From Coturnix japonica (taxonomy: Eukaryota; Chordata; Aves; Galliformes; Phasianidae), in contig NC_029542.1 of assembly GCF_001577835.2 (NCBI RefSeq), forward strand, positions 2,899,336-2,963,335: a DNA stretch of 64,000 nucleotides, written 5' to 3'. Shown piece by piece: positions 25,561 through 37,300 of the stretch (the first letter of the stretch is position 1; each line of letters starts with the position of its first letter). A program made the position numbers and the translations under genes. The notes below the pieces were generated by a model. It was given only the letters and a program-made list of their open reading frames with translations. It made no database searches and was not told the origin of the DNA.

Positions 25561-27640
25561 TCCTGCAGACAAAGTGCCTGAGCTGTCTTCTCTCACTCTG
25601 AACATTATAAAAAGTAGCTGGCATGAATACTTAACAGGGACATTTTGTACAGAAGACCTTATAGGAAAGTGTTGTCTCCAGATTCTGTGTTGTGTGTAAA
25701 ACCACCCCAGGAATGAAAGAAAGCTGCCCAAATGCTTCCATGCACACTGAGTCTGCATACGCTATAGAAGTCATCTAAATAAGTGAGGCATAGCAAGGCT
25801 CATAAGCAAAGCTCTATGGGTTAGTGGAAACCTCCTGCTGAACTGCTCCCATATAATACCATGAGACTGAGACACGACATTCAGATGAGTGAACAGCTCA
25901 TGCACCCGTCCCTGCAGGTTACAGAAAAACCAAAGTCATCCTTGCTACTGAAGCATTTGTGCTTGAGAAAGAGCTTCCCAGCAAGGAAACACACTGAGCA
26001 CTTTGAACCTTGGTCAGTCACCTGTGTCTGCCAATCACCTCCACCCTTTTTCTAGGAATAGGGACCCGTTATGCCAGCTTTGCTTTTGGACTTCCTTCAG
26101 CACAGCCTTTATTTCATGTTCTGTCTCAGACTGAGTTATGATGGGGACGCTGCCAAGCATCCCTCCTGGAAATCAGGTGATATCGTTCCTTGGATTCATT
26201 CTAACTTGTTTTTATGTCACAGTTTGCAAAACAAAAGGATGTAGACTCCCATTGACCAGAAGAGCAAAAGTAAAAGGCTACAGGAACAACAGCAATCCAC
26301 AGAGCTGGGATGTTCATGAGGCTGATTTAGAATAACACAGAAACACTTGAAAGTGTTTCCTGGGTCAGGATTTGTGTTCTATCAGATACTGCATCAACTT
26401 AAGGCTAGTATTAACAGTCAAGAGTAGATTCAGTATCTTATTCACAACCTCCCCACCCAGAAAACAGGGCACTGGAGAATGGCTGAACTCATTTCTGATG
26501 GTACAAAACCTGAGCTCTTCACCCAGATGTTAATTTTTATTAAACCCCGGGTCTGCTTATGCTCTGTTCTAAATGTGTCTCTGTGCCTATGGACTTGACA
26601 GCAGTCAAGAAAGCTGGAAAGGTTATTTTTGTGTTCCAGAGATTGGGAAGTGAGAAGACAACCACGCAGAGACATAAGGCCTCTGCCAGTTCTGTCATTG
26701 CCCACTGGATGGGAAATTAGAACATCGTAAAGCAAACAAATATAACAGTGGAAAATCCCATCCGGTTCAGAGCACAGCCATATGCTGAAATCAGATCTGA
26801 AATAACAAAGGTTCCATTATATGTTAACCAGGAAATGCAGCATTAATAACCAAGAGTCAAAGGGCTATTTTGCAGTGACCTGTATAGCAGAAAGTGCAAA
26901 GCAAAGCAGGGGTATCTGGTGTCTGATAGACTTTGCAGGACACTTAAAGTATGAATTGCTTAACAACAATCTAACAGGGGGACGTATTCTCTTGCAGCTT
27001 TCCAGTAGTGTTAGATTGAAGTTTACTGCTTTACTGCAAACAGAATCTAAGTCAGCAAAACCAGAAAGTCTGGAGATTAAATCCTATGCTTTGGTGTCCT
27101 TCTCAAGCCAGGAGAAGTTATATTATATATATTTAACCTCATATTTGCAGTATATGTGGTATAAGTTAGCACGTTCTTGTTTTGCTCCCATCTACAGGTT
27201 AAAGCTGCTTTTGGGGCTGTTTACCTGTCATAGTGGGTTCCTGGTAACGCAGGAGCTGCCTTGTCTTTTATTCCCAACAGAAAGATTAAAATACATTTAT
27301 AAACTAAATACTTTTCCATCACGAGCACATCGTGCTGATTGCATTGGCTGTAGAGAAAGCATGACAATGTATGGCTTCAAAACAGTACTAAGAGTCATTT
27401 GTGCTCTCATCCCTTTCTTTGCAGCAAGAGTAAAACTGGTTTTAGTTACTAGGGCTTTAATTATTCTAACTCCAGATGCATGAATGAGATTTTTTTTTTC
27501 CCCACATCTTGTTGGAACTTGAAGAACTTCCCCGGAACGGGGTTGAAAATAACCTTAAGACTGTTAGAAAATGACTGCAGTGTGGGTGAGAACTGGCAGG
27601 CCCTGTAATGTGTGGCGCTGGGTTGGAGGCTGAAAGTGCA

Positions 27641-27980
27641 GGCTGAGCGTGTTCGAGCTCCTGCGCAGCCTTTCATGAATGAACTTCCAGAGTTTTTTTA
27701 TGAATGAGCTCTCCGTCCTTGAATGAACACCAGAGCTCCGCGCTCTGATTGGCCCCGGAGCATAAAGCCACGCCCATTTTTCCTCTCAACTTACTGCGAT
27801 TGGTGGACGCTCCCCAACCCTGGGTTTCATTCACGAAGTCAATGAAACAAAGGAGCAGGGAGCCGTGATGGTGAAGGCGGCGATGCGTCAATGGGAGGCC
27901 GCCCCCGGGCGCTCAACGGCCTGAGCTGCCGTACGGGCGGGGCTGAGCGGGGCTCCGCATGGGCCGAGAGCCGCCACCGG
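27641..27980 (+). promoter_or_regulatory. ETV4 CpG-rich promoter and leader exon
   Basis: GC content and CpG frequency rise sharply here. Two inverted CCAAT boxes (GATTGG at 27747-27752 and 27798-27803) flank a GC-box/KLF-like CCACGCCC (27768-27775). A CATAAAG word between them could be a weak TATA. Four copies of a TGAATGA-type motif lie at 27676, 27701, 27720 and, inverted, 27825. A donor CCACCGG|GTGAGG at 27980/27981 and an acceptor TTCCCCAG at 28332 suggest a noncoding leader exon ending at 27980, spliced to the first coding exon. Start sites were not determined. Confidence 0.6.
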
Positions 27981-28332
27981 GTGAGGTGCTGGGGCTGGGA
28001 GGGTCGGGGTTTGCCTTTGGGACCGGGGGAGGCACGTTCTTGGGGTCGAGGAGTTCTGTCCTACTCGCTTAGTGAAGTTCTAGGAGTGGTTTCGGAGCTC
28101 CCCTGGGGTTCTTCCAGCCCTTTATTCCTCTATATCCGGGTGTGTGTGTGTGTGTGCCCCGTTGGAGTGGTTTCGGAGCTCCCCTGGGGTCCTGGTTCTT
28201 CTAGCCCTCTATTCCTCTATATCCGGGGGGTGTGTGCCCCGTTTGTAGCCCCCGCTTGTAGCCCCCGCCCTCGGCAGGTACTGCCGACCCTCTGGTCGCC
28301 TTCCCCTCTACGTTCCCCTGTACCTTCCCCAG
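27981..28332 (+). repeat. ETV4 leader intron with a tandem duplication
   Basis: The probable 5' UTR intron contains an 83-base unit present twice in tandem, at about 28082-28165 and 28166-28245. Each copy has GAGTGGTTTCGGAGCTCCCC, then CTATTCCTCTATATCCGGG-type sequence, then a GT run and GCCCCGTT. The copies differ by a few substitutions, an inserted CCTGG and the length of the GT run. A smaller TGTAGCCCCCGC duplication follows. The intron call rests on GTGAGG and TTCCCCAG ends and is inferred. Confidence 0.75.
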
Positions 28333-28388
28333 GTGCGCTCCGAGAGCCGGCAGCTCCGCGGCCGCGGAGGTAGCGCCCGGGCGGCAGG

Positions 28389-31300
28389 ATGAAGGGGTAC
28401 GTGGACCAGCAGGTGCCGTTCACTTTCCCCCAGGTAAGTGGTGGTTCTACCGGACGTGGGAGGGGGCTCATGGCCGGGACATCCCTCTCTTTGAGCCCCG
28501 AGCTGATCCGCTCCTCCCGCAGCCGCCGCCGGGTCATGCGGGCTCCGGATGCCGAACTCCGGGCGCTGGGAAGAGCCCCATGGAGCCGGGCTTGCTGCCG
28601 GCGCAGGATTCGGAAGGTAAGAATGGTGGGGGGGGGGNCGGCGCAGGATTCGGAAGGTAAGAATGGTGGGGGCTGGAGGGGGAGGCTGGGGAAGGCTCTG
28701 GGCAGGGACCAGGTCCTCCCCCTGTGCCTCCGCCCCCACCTCCCCGTCCCGCCCGGCATCTCCCTGCTGGAGCATCCCGCTGTCCCTCCCCAGCGCTTCG
28801 CTGAAGAAACCTCTCGCTTTTCGTGCAGAGCTCTTCCAGGACTTGAGCCAGTTCCAGGAGACTTGGCTGACAGAAGGTAGGCTCCTTCCCCTCGCTCTGT
28901 TTTGGTTTCTTCGTCTTTCGCTTCTTTGTCTTTTTGGTGTTTGTACTGTTCCTTTGCTTTGTTTGCCCAGCTCCAAACACTGAGGATTTTTTTTCAGGCT
29001 TGCCAACCTCTGAGCTGTGTAAATGAAGAAGCATGAATCACACCATTGTGCTGGGTATTTGCTTATGAATGGAACTTGGCCGCCAGCCCGTTTTCCTGGT
29101 TACAATTTTTGTTTCAGCCTCTACTTGTAACCGGTTTGATTTTATGCTAATTTGTCGCTGATCTTTGGTAGTTACTAAAACATTTGTATTTTCTTCAACA
29201 AACAGTGAAGTGTTATTTTAATGCGGGAGACGAGGTGCTTTTCCTAACGCTTTTTTCTTTTGGAAGATAATTCTCTGCAAGTACCGTCCTAGAGTTCATC
29301 TTTCTACGTTAATATCTAAACTGTTTTGCCTCTTAACTTCGAGGAAGAAAAAACCTCAAGTGTTGGGAAGTGCCGTTAATTCGGTTCTAAGCGATGTAGT
29401 GAACTCGTTCTAATTTCAGTGCTCAAATTGATCTATTTTTGTAGAGGAAATGAGAAGGTTTCCTTAAGTAGAGACTCCTGAGCGCTTACTGTGATATCAG
29501 TTCTTAACAGTTAAATAGTTGTTAAGTAAAGAAATATGTTTCAATTTTAGGTAGGTAGGACTCAGTGAGGGTTTAAGGGTACGTTGGAATTAACTGAGGC
29601 TGTTCTGGGGTTGAAACGCTGCTAATTTGGAGCAGGAATGTAGGTCTTTATCACAGGTCGTCTGTTGGATCTGATAAAGATGCTCGCTTGCTTGGGACTG
29701 ATTTCTCCATTGAGATGTTTATGTCAGAGTCAGATTCTGGCAGTCCTTTCAGTTTTGAGTTTTCTGATGCCTGATAACATTTTCAAACATTAATCCAAAG
29801 AATTTGAGTCCATTTGTGTGAATTCATTCCCACTCTGCTACCGGTAGATGCTCCATAGTCAGTGCCTCAGGTGGAACGGAGGCTGCATCGAGGTCTCATA
29901 GAAGTGGATGGAGAAAGGGAACTGCTGTTGTTAATGTGTTTCATTACTCATAATGCAAACCTTAAAGGAAAGTAGCAGTGTAGTGTTATGAGTCCTACTG
30001 AGTTTCTTCTGCTTCGAGGAAGAACTCCTGAATAGCCCTGAGGATGGATGGAACTTTGGGTCATGCTAACAGCTCTTCTCTCTGCATCCTATCAGGCAAA
30101 ATCCCCCCCTTTGCTCTCTCTACTCCTTAGCTTTAAAATGACTTTTGCTCCAATAACTTTGGGAACTTTGCTGCTTTCTATGAATTGTTCCTCACTATGT
30201 GCTCAGCAATGATGTGCTGCCCTCTCAATCTTTTGCTGGAGGCAGCTGAGTGGCAGAGCATCCCAGCATCTTGTCAATATCCCACAGCAAAGGAATGGGG
30301 CTCTGGGTTTCTTATTACTTAATTTTATGCTGCAGTCACAAAAAGCACAGTGCCTGCAGTTCAGTGCCCCATAAAACGTAATGACTTTTATCTTTGATGG
30401 ACATGCAGAGTATTCTTGAAATTACTAATGAATCATCAGAGCTGAGAAGACAAGATTTTAACGGGGATGAAATGAAATGAGAGGGGAGAGCCCAGAAATA
30501 ACAGCCATTAAAGCATGGAAGGCTTCAGAGGTGGCTTTGTGCAATGGGTTATTTCTGAGATGTTACAGTAGTAGAGGAGAACAAAAGTCTGTTGGAGGCT
30601 GTTTTGTTGCTGCCTGTTAGCAAGCAGATCTTCCTTTATCCTTGCTATCAGATTAAACCTCCAGGCTGAATGCAAGAGAAATGCTTGAGAGAAAATGCAC
30701 TGTGATTTAAAAACCACTGAGGAAGGTTTTATCCAGCTCGTCCACATCCAGAATCTGTCAGAATGTGCTGATGTGATGCTGGCAGATGGTGACAGTGCAG
30801 AAGTGATCTTGGAATGAAGCTGTCAGCAAAGCGAAGCGCACTGAGCTGAGAAACCCAACCTCGGCTCAGACAGTGTGATTGTATTATTTCTTTTAAGTCA
30901 CTTTCTGAAGGTGGTTTGTACAATGAATCGGGCAGGTTTGTTTCTGTTCCCCTCCCTTTGTTACTTATGGCTCCCTTTAGCTGTCACATTGGTTATTTTA
31001 AGGAGCAGTGATTGCAGTGAGAAGAGCTCAGCTAGTTCCACTCTAATCCGCTGCCCATTGTTAGCATGGGATTATTCCCTGAGGTTTATTTTTGGCATGT
31101 CTTGTCTATCTTGGCTTCACATGACCGAGATTAGTGGGCTTCCATTCCTCATCTCCCTTTCCTCTGCATTGCTTTAGAGCTAAGTGCAGGCTTCTGTTCA
31201 CACCGCAATATCCACAGCAAGGTCTGCAGTGAACCAGCAGTATATTTTGTGAGTGGTTTTGTGACTTAAGCTGTGAGCTTTCCCTTCCCTGCAGTTAAAG

Positions 31301-34300
31301 GGGCATAAAAGTAATAGCTGGAAGTTATAAAATATTATTGCAACAGGCGTGTGCTGTGGTGAAGGTTCTCCCCCAGATGATTCCTCCCAGATCTCAGCTG
31401 CTGTGCGATGAGGGCTGTGGGATGTGGGCTCAGCTGCACCTGAGCTGAAGGAAGCAGAGCACACCCATCACCAAGGATGGAGCTCAATAGTGTTTGTGTT
31501 TGGAACACTGAAAGGAGTTATTCCCTGTATGGATGCGCAAGGGTAAAGTTAGGAATGCTGCTCTTGGCAAATGGGAGATGCAGGAAGTGAAGGAGGACGT
31601 GTGGCTGACAGCTGTGAAATCACAAGGGCTGGTAACTACAACAAACAAAGCAGCACCAGTTAGATATCCCAGCATTCTGGTGTCAAAACAGCGTGCAGTA
31701 GCACTCTGGACTATGAAAGCATTTGATTTTTTTTGGATGTTAATCTGCCAAAAACACATTTGAGAACCTTGCAATCAAACTCCTTCCTCTGTTGTGCTGT
31801 TGACTTTGCTACGAGGCTCTTCATTTCATTTGAGGGAGACATTAAGTCAGGACTCTGTGTTGTTAGTGAGATGCTGAAGTTGTTCAGCAGTGTCTTCTTC
31901 CAGGTATTGTTATCTTCCCCTGTTATTTTCCCCCTTCAATGTTGTCTTCCTGCCCATCTACAAGTGGACTCCTATCCAGCTAGCAGCTATTCCCTGCTGC
32001 TGGAGCTGCTGAAAGGATCTTTCCTATACAAAGATGTAGGTGTTTCCTGCTCTCCTCGCTACTTTGGCACAGCCTTTCCAAATCCAGCAGCTGGTCAGAG
32101 CGTTTCCTTTGCTAAACACTTTAGAAAAGATCCCACAAATGATGTGGGTTGGGTAAAGTGAACCTGGAGCGAATAAACTTGCTGTCACCCTTTTTGCTCC
32201 CATTGAAGGGGCAGGATGCTGAGGCATAGCTCTGTGGGCAGCCCTTCCAAAGGGAAGAAGCTCATCATTACTGCAGTGCCTCTCCATAGAAGGGCCTTTC
32301 CAGCATAGAATCATTTCTACCTTACTGTTAGTTACACCATACAAAGTGCCACATCTAATTCTCCTCTCTCTCTTTCTTCCCCCTCCCCCTGGCAGCTCAG
32401 GTTCCAGACAGCGATGAGCAATTCGTGCCTGACTTCCATTCAGAAAACCGTAAGTGGCGCGGGGCGGCTGCACTCCTCAGGGGAGAAGGGCTGGATATGT
32501 TTACAGGATCCATTTACCCCCAAAGGACCCTGCAGATGTGACACGGATATGGAGGCTGAAGTGCTCTGCTCAGTCCTGCTTTGTTGTGACAGTGATAATG
32601 AAGCCCCAGTGTTCCCATTCATATAATGCAGGGGTGTCTGTGTGCACAGAGCTACCAAACCTTGTGCTGAGCTGATCCAGTGGGTGTGTTTTAGGTGGTG
32701 AATGAACAGGCATCCTGAAGAGCTTATAGAGTGTGTTAATATGATAATCAAAGGTAGAATTTGTGCTGCCTTTCATCCCAGATTGGAATGAGTTGGGCTG
32801 CGTGTGTGACTCTGGGTGTTGTGTGTCCTAGGGGGGAATGCTTTGGGGCTCTTCTCACCCACATGAGTTCATGCTGCTGGGATTACATCCTGCTGCCCTT
32901 AGGAACTGAAAACGTGTGCTGAAAATAGCCTTGTTTGAACCACAGTGTACAAAGCACAGCGCTTGCATCCATCCTGCAGAGCAGTGAGTACTGTGTAGGT
33001 CCCGCATGAGGCTGGGAGCTTCTGCTCATGGCCATGCAGCAATTCTATCTCCTTTCCTGCCCAAATGTCAACAGCACAGCAGTCACTCCATCCTCTGGGC
33101 AGCTCACTGAGAGCAGGCAAGCTTATTTACAGCCACTGCAGTCGGTTGTGCTGTTATCCCATCTCTGTTCCTCTCTGCTTGGGGGCAGTTTTCCCCATGA
33201 AAACCAAAACAAAACGCTCCTCAGAGTGGTTCTCTCCTCCCTCCTTCCCAACTTGGCTCTGGGCACACTCTCTGAGTCATGCAGCTTGTTTCTTCCTCTC
33301 TTTGACCTAGAACTGAGAGGAGGGCTGGTCCCATGTTTCGCTCTGAATGAATGAGCCAGTTGTAATGCGATCGCCTGTTCCAGCTAGCAGGGGCCAGAAG
33401 GAGTGGGCTGCTCCCAGCACATTTTACTGCTTGAGGTTTCAATGGAGCTCAGTGTACTGGGCAGAGCATTTCTATTTGTGTTTTGTTTTTTGCTCTTCCC
33501 CCCCCCCCCCCACACCCCTTACAGTCTCAGCCAAAACGTCAGTGTTTTTAGATAGGTTCTGTCTATCCTTTTACTCCATGCATTGGGAAGAGCAGCTCAG
33601 GGTTGCCCATGAGATCTCCTCATCCCCAGGGAGGAGCAGGAGCCAAAAGCAGTTTGAGGCTGTGCTCTCTGCTGGATGTGTTTACTTACTGTGGTTCTGT
33701 CAGGCTGCTTGGATCCCTCTGGGTGCTGGCACAATGCAGAGGGTAAAGACAGGCTTTCCTGGAGTGACCTGAATCCCAAGGCAGACAAACAGAGCCAGGC
33801 TGGTGAACCTTTTTTTCCCCCCTCTTGCTGAGATCTAATTGTGGAGCAGGGTGGGGGAAATGCTGGCAGTGAGAAGCAATCAGAACATTGTGTACTGAGG
33901 GAAAGAAGCAGCAGCCCCTTTCCCATCCCTCTTGTTAGCAGCTTGCTGGGATGCTTAGGAATTGCTAGGCTCGCAGTGAGGCACAGTTTGGTTCTCCTAT
34001 GGCACAGGTTAGTGCAGAAACAAACCCAGCAGAATGAGTTATTCACAGCTTAGGATGTGACCTTCTACTCTTCAAACTATAATCACAGCTCTGGACATCC
34101 CACTCCTCACAAGCAGGGTTGTCTCAGCTCAGAGAAGTGGGAAGAAACTGGCAAAGGGTCCACAGAGAACCTTAGGAAGGGCTCAGCCCTCATTTGGGCC
34201 ACTGACCTCTCCCTTGTTTGTACAAACAGAGCTGGGTATTTCTTTGGGGTTACTCTTTCTTCCTCCCTAAGTGCCATAGCCTCCTACCAGCAGCAGCAGC

Positions 34301-37300
34301 GCCCATAGGCAGAAGATGCTCACCACATCCAATAAGCCAGGGTGAGAATTCCAGAGGAATTGGTGAAGGAAGTTGTGTTCCCTGCTGGATTTAATTAAGC
34401 ATGAGAAGTAACGCTACCCACATCCTGACACTGCGAACTGCAACCCACGTTTGTTATTCATGAAACCTTAACCAGCCCAGAAATATTCCTCCTATTATAG
34501 GCTAGGAGGGAGGCTGTAGAGAGGACCTGCAAGCTGCTCTTCCAGCTTGAAGGTGGGTTTGGTGCAAACAGGGACCTGATGTCAGTATCTGCTGTGTGCT
34601 CTGTGTGAGCAGGGATGCAGCTCTTCTAGAACAGGACCTCCAGTTCTGAGTTGGTTGTGCTTCTGGAAATGCTTCTTGTGTGAGAGATAGGCAGTCACCA
34701 GACTGTAATAGGATGCAATGTATGTAATAGGATGCAATCTGTTTTCCCAGGGAAAGCCCTCAGCTCGTTGTCTACAGAAGCCTTGCACTTATTTTCATGC
34801 AGGACAAACCACACAATGAGGATATCCTGATTTGTGGCATTGTATTATTGCATTGTACTTAATGCACTGTTGCATTGTAATGCTACTCATAAGACATGTT
34901 TAACAAGTATGCCAACAGAAGAGAGTTTTGCCTGGTGATGCAAACCAAAGCTTTGCTTTCATGTGTTGGAAAATAGGATTCCTGCATGCAACCCCTCAGC
35001 AGTCTCCATAAATGAGAGAAGTTTCAGCTTGATTTTTTTCCCACCTCTCAGTAGCTTTTCACAGTCCTCCTGCAAAGATTAAAAAGGAGCCACAAAGTCC
35101 CTCCTCGGACCCCACGCTGTCCTGCAACCACAAGCAGCCATTCCAGTACCGCAATGGAGAGCAGTGCCTTTATGCCAGGTAACACAGGGAGGGATGGGGG
35201 TTGTTGGGGAAACTGGGTGCTGCTGTGTTATCTGATGAGCTCTGATTGCCGTGACCTTACCTGAGAGGGAGGGCAGTGTGGTGTGGATCTGCAGTATGGA
35301 TCACACAGGGATCACTATTTCCAATGCATGGCACAGCTCAGAGCCATGGGGAGATCAGGGCTGGCATCTTTTTTCCTCCCTAGTGCTGAAGTGAGCAATG
35401 CTGAGTGCATTATAACCATAGGATTGTAATGCTCTTATATCTGTTTGACTCCTACAGTGCCTATGATCAACCCAGACCAGTTGGGATCAAGTCCCCTGAC
35501 CCAGGAACCCCAATCCAGTCACCGCTCCAGCAATTCCCCAGACAGGACAGGAACTTCCTGACTCCTTCAGGGCCACCACACCCCACATCCAGCTGTGGAT
35601 ACCTCATTGAAAACAGGTGAGATGCAGATGGAGGCAGTGGCCAACAGTTGGGTCTGTCTTGTTTGGGTTTGTAAGGAGGAAATTCTTTACTCAGATGGCA
35701 GTGAGGTTGTGGCACTGCTGCCCAGAACTTGGGGTGCCCATCCCTGGATGGGCCCTGAGCTGCTGGAGGGCACCCAGCCCATGGGAGTGGAACCAGATAT
35801 TTCTAGGATCCCTTGTAATACAACTGTTCTATGGTCCAGACCGAAGTGCTCAGCTTCCAGCAATCCCCCCCAACCTAAAGCACCTCAAATCTGCAGCTGC
35901 TGCCTGGGGTTTGAAGGGAAGTCTGACATGAGACTCATCAGTTGTTGCAAATGATGGGCTGTGTTGTCGTCATTGCACATACCCACTGTAGGGTCAGCTC
36001 CTTGCCCAACTCTGCATGTATCTCTTCCAGCCCTCACAACAAGCAGCACAAGGCCATTTGTCCCCTTGAGCAGCCCTATACCAGCTCAGAAGGCCAGGAA
36101 AGCATCCCATGCCCTCTCCTCTCTTGCAGCTCTGCCTACCAGCCACCTGTGGAGATGTGCCACTCCTTCCCCTCCTCCCAGGGCATGGCCAGGGATGCCC
36201 CCATCGCCTACCAACGCCCCATATCTGAGCAATGCCTCCAGTTCCCCCCACAGGGCTTCAAGCAGGAGTTCCACGACCCACTGTATGAGCAGGCGAGCAG
36301 CAGCTGCCAGTACCCAGCAGCCGTGGTCATCAAGCAGGAGCAGGTGGACTACATGTATGACTCAGGTGGGCAAAAGGATCTCCTTCTGACCATGGCATTG
36401 GCAGGAGTGAGCCAAGTCTGTGGGTGAACATCCATCACTGGTGGGTTCTGGCCTTTCTAATTGTGCTTTTGCATCTTCAGGAGCTGGGAAGGTGGCTGTG
36501 TAGTGGGGGAATGCAAGCAGTTCTGGCTTCTTGGGGCCTCCAAGAGGAGGTCAGGGCATTCACTTTATGTAAGGTGCTAGTGGAAGGAATTTCTAATAGG
36601 CTGAAAACTAGATATAGGAGCTCAAAGGTGAAGATAACCCCATTCAGACTAGATTTAAGGCATGCTTCTTGTTGCTTTGCAAGAGAATAAGCATCATGGG
36701 CATGTGGGGATCGCATTCATCAAAAAGTGAATCTATAAAGCATGAGAAAGGAGCCCTGTGTTTGTAGGAAATGGAAAACCTGGGCATGGTTGTGCAATGC
36801 CACACCTCGTCTCAGCTAGGCTGGATCACCGCATTAATAAACACCACTGATTTCATTTGCATTAATGGAACCAAAACCGGCTTCTTGGCTGCAGCCTCTA
36901 AAAACTACTTGGGTCCCTGCCCAGCCTGGTGCATTTGGAAGGTCTGGACAAGAATCTTGCATTCTTAGATGTATTTTTATCTGGTCAGGTAATGCTGATC
37001 ATTCTGGTTGGATTCCAAGGGTGAGTCCCTAAAGGCAAGAGCTTGGTTCTGCCAAGGGACTGGCAGAGAAACTGGAGTCAGGGCTTGTCCCTCTGCTGCT
37101 TCATTTTCTGCTATAGAATAGTTCTAACCTCTCTTGTATCTCAGTGCTGCTCCCTGCAGCAGAACCCTGTGCTGTGTGAGGTATATTCACTGCCTGCTGA
37201 TGAGCAGAGCTAAAAGCTTGCCACTAAATCAGGTTGGCTGTCCCCAAACTGGCCTGTCCCAAGGCCATAGCACAGAGTTCAGTGTGGCTCTGTCAGTGTC

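Larger units (their letters stand above)
14113..27640. other. MEOX1-ETV4 intergenic region
   Basis: Thirteen and a half kilobases without a supported gene. Contents noticed: A-rich simple sequence at 14918-14955, a CR1 fragment (16420-16500), CTCF-like motifs (16204-16217 and 24548-24561), an AT-rich stretch with homeodomain-type cores (25425-25560) and an unusually long but unrecognised open frame (26821-27483). Both neighbours are developmental regulators, so distal enhancers are expected here; that is inference. No tRNA, rRNA or miRNA hairpin was evident. Confidence 0.65.

Noticed and set aside
28657-28662. Second donor for the second ETV4 coding exon
   Set aside because: It sits in the copy duplicated across the single N and would insert a frame-disrupting G run; the first donor gives the family protein.
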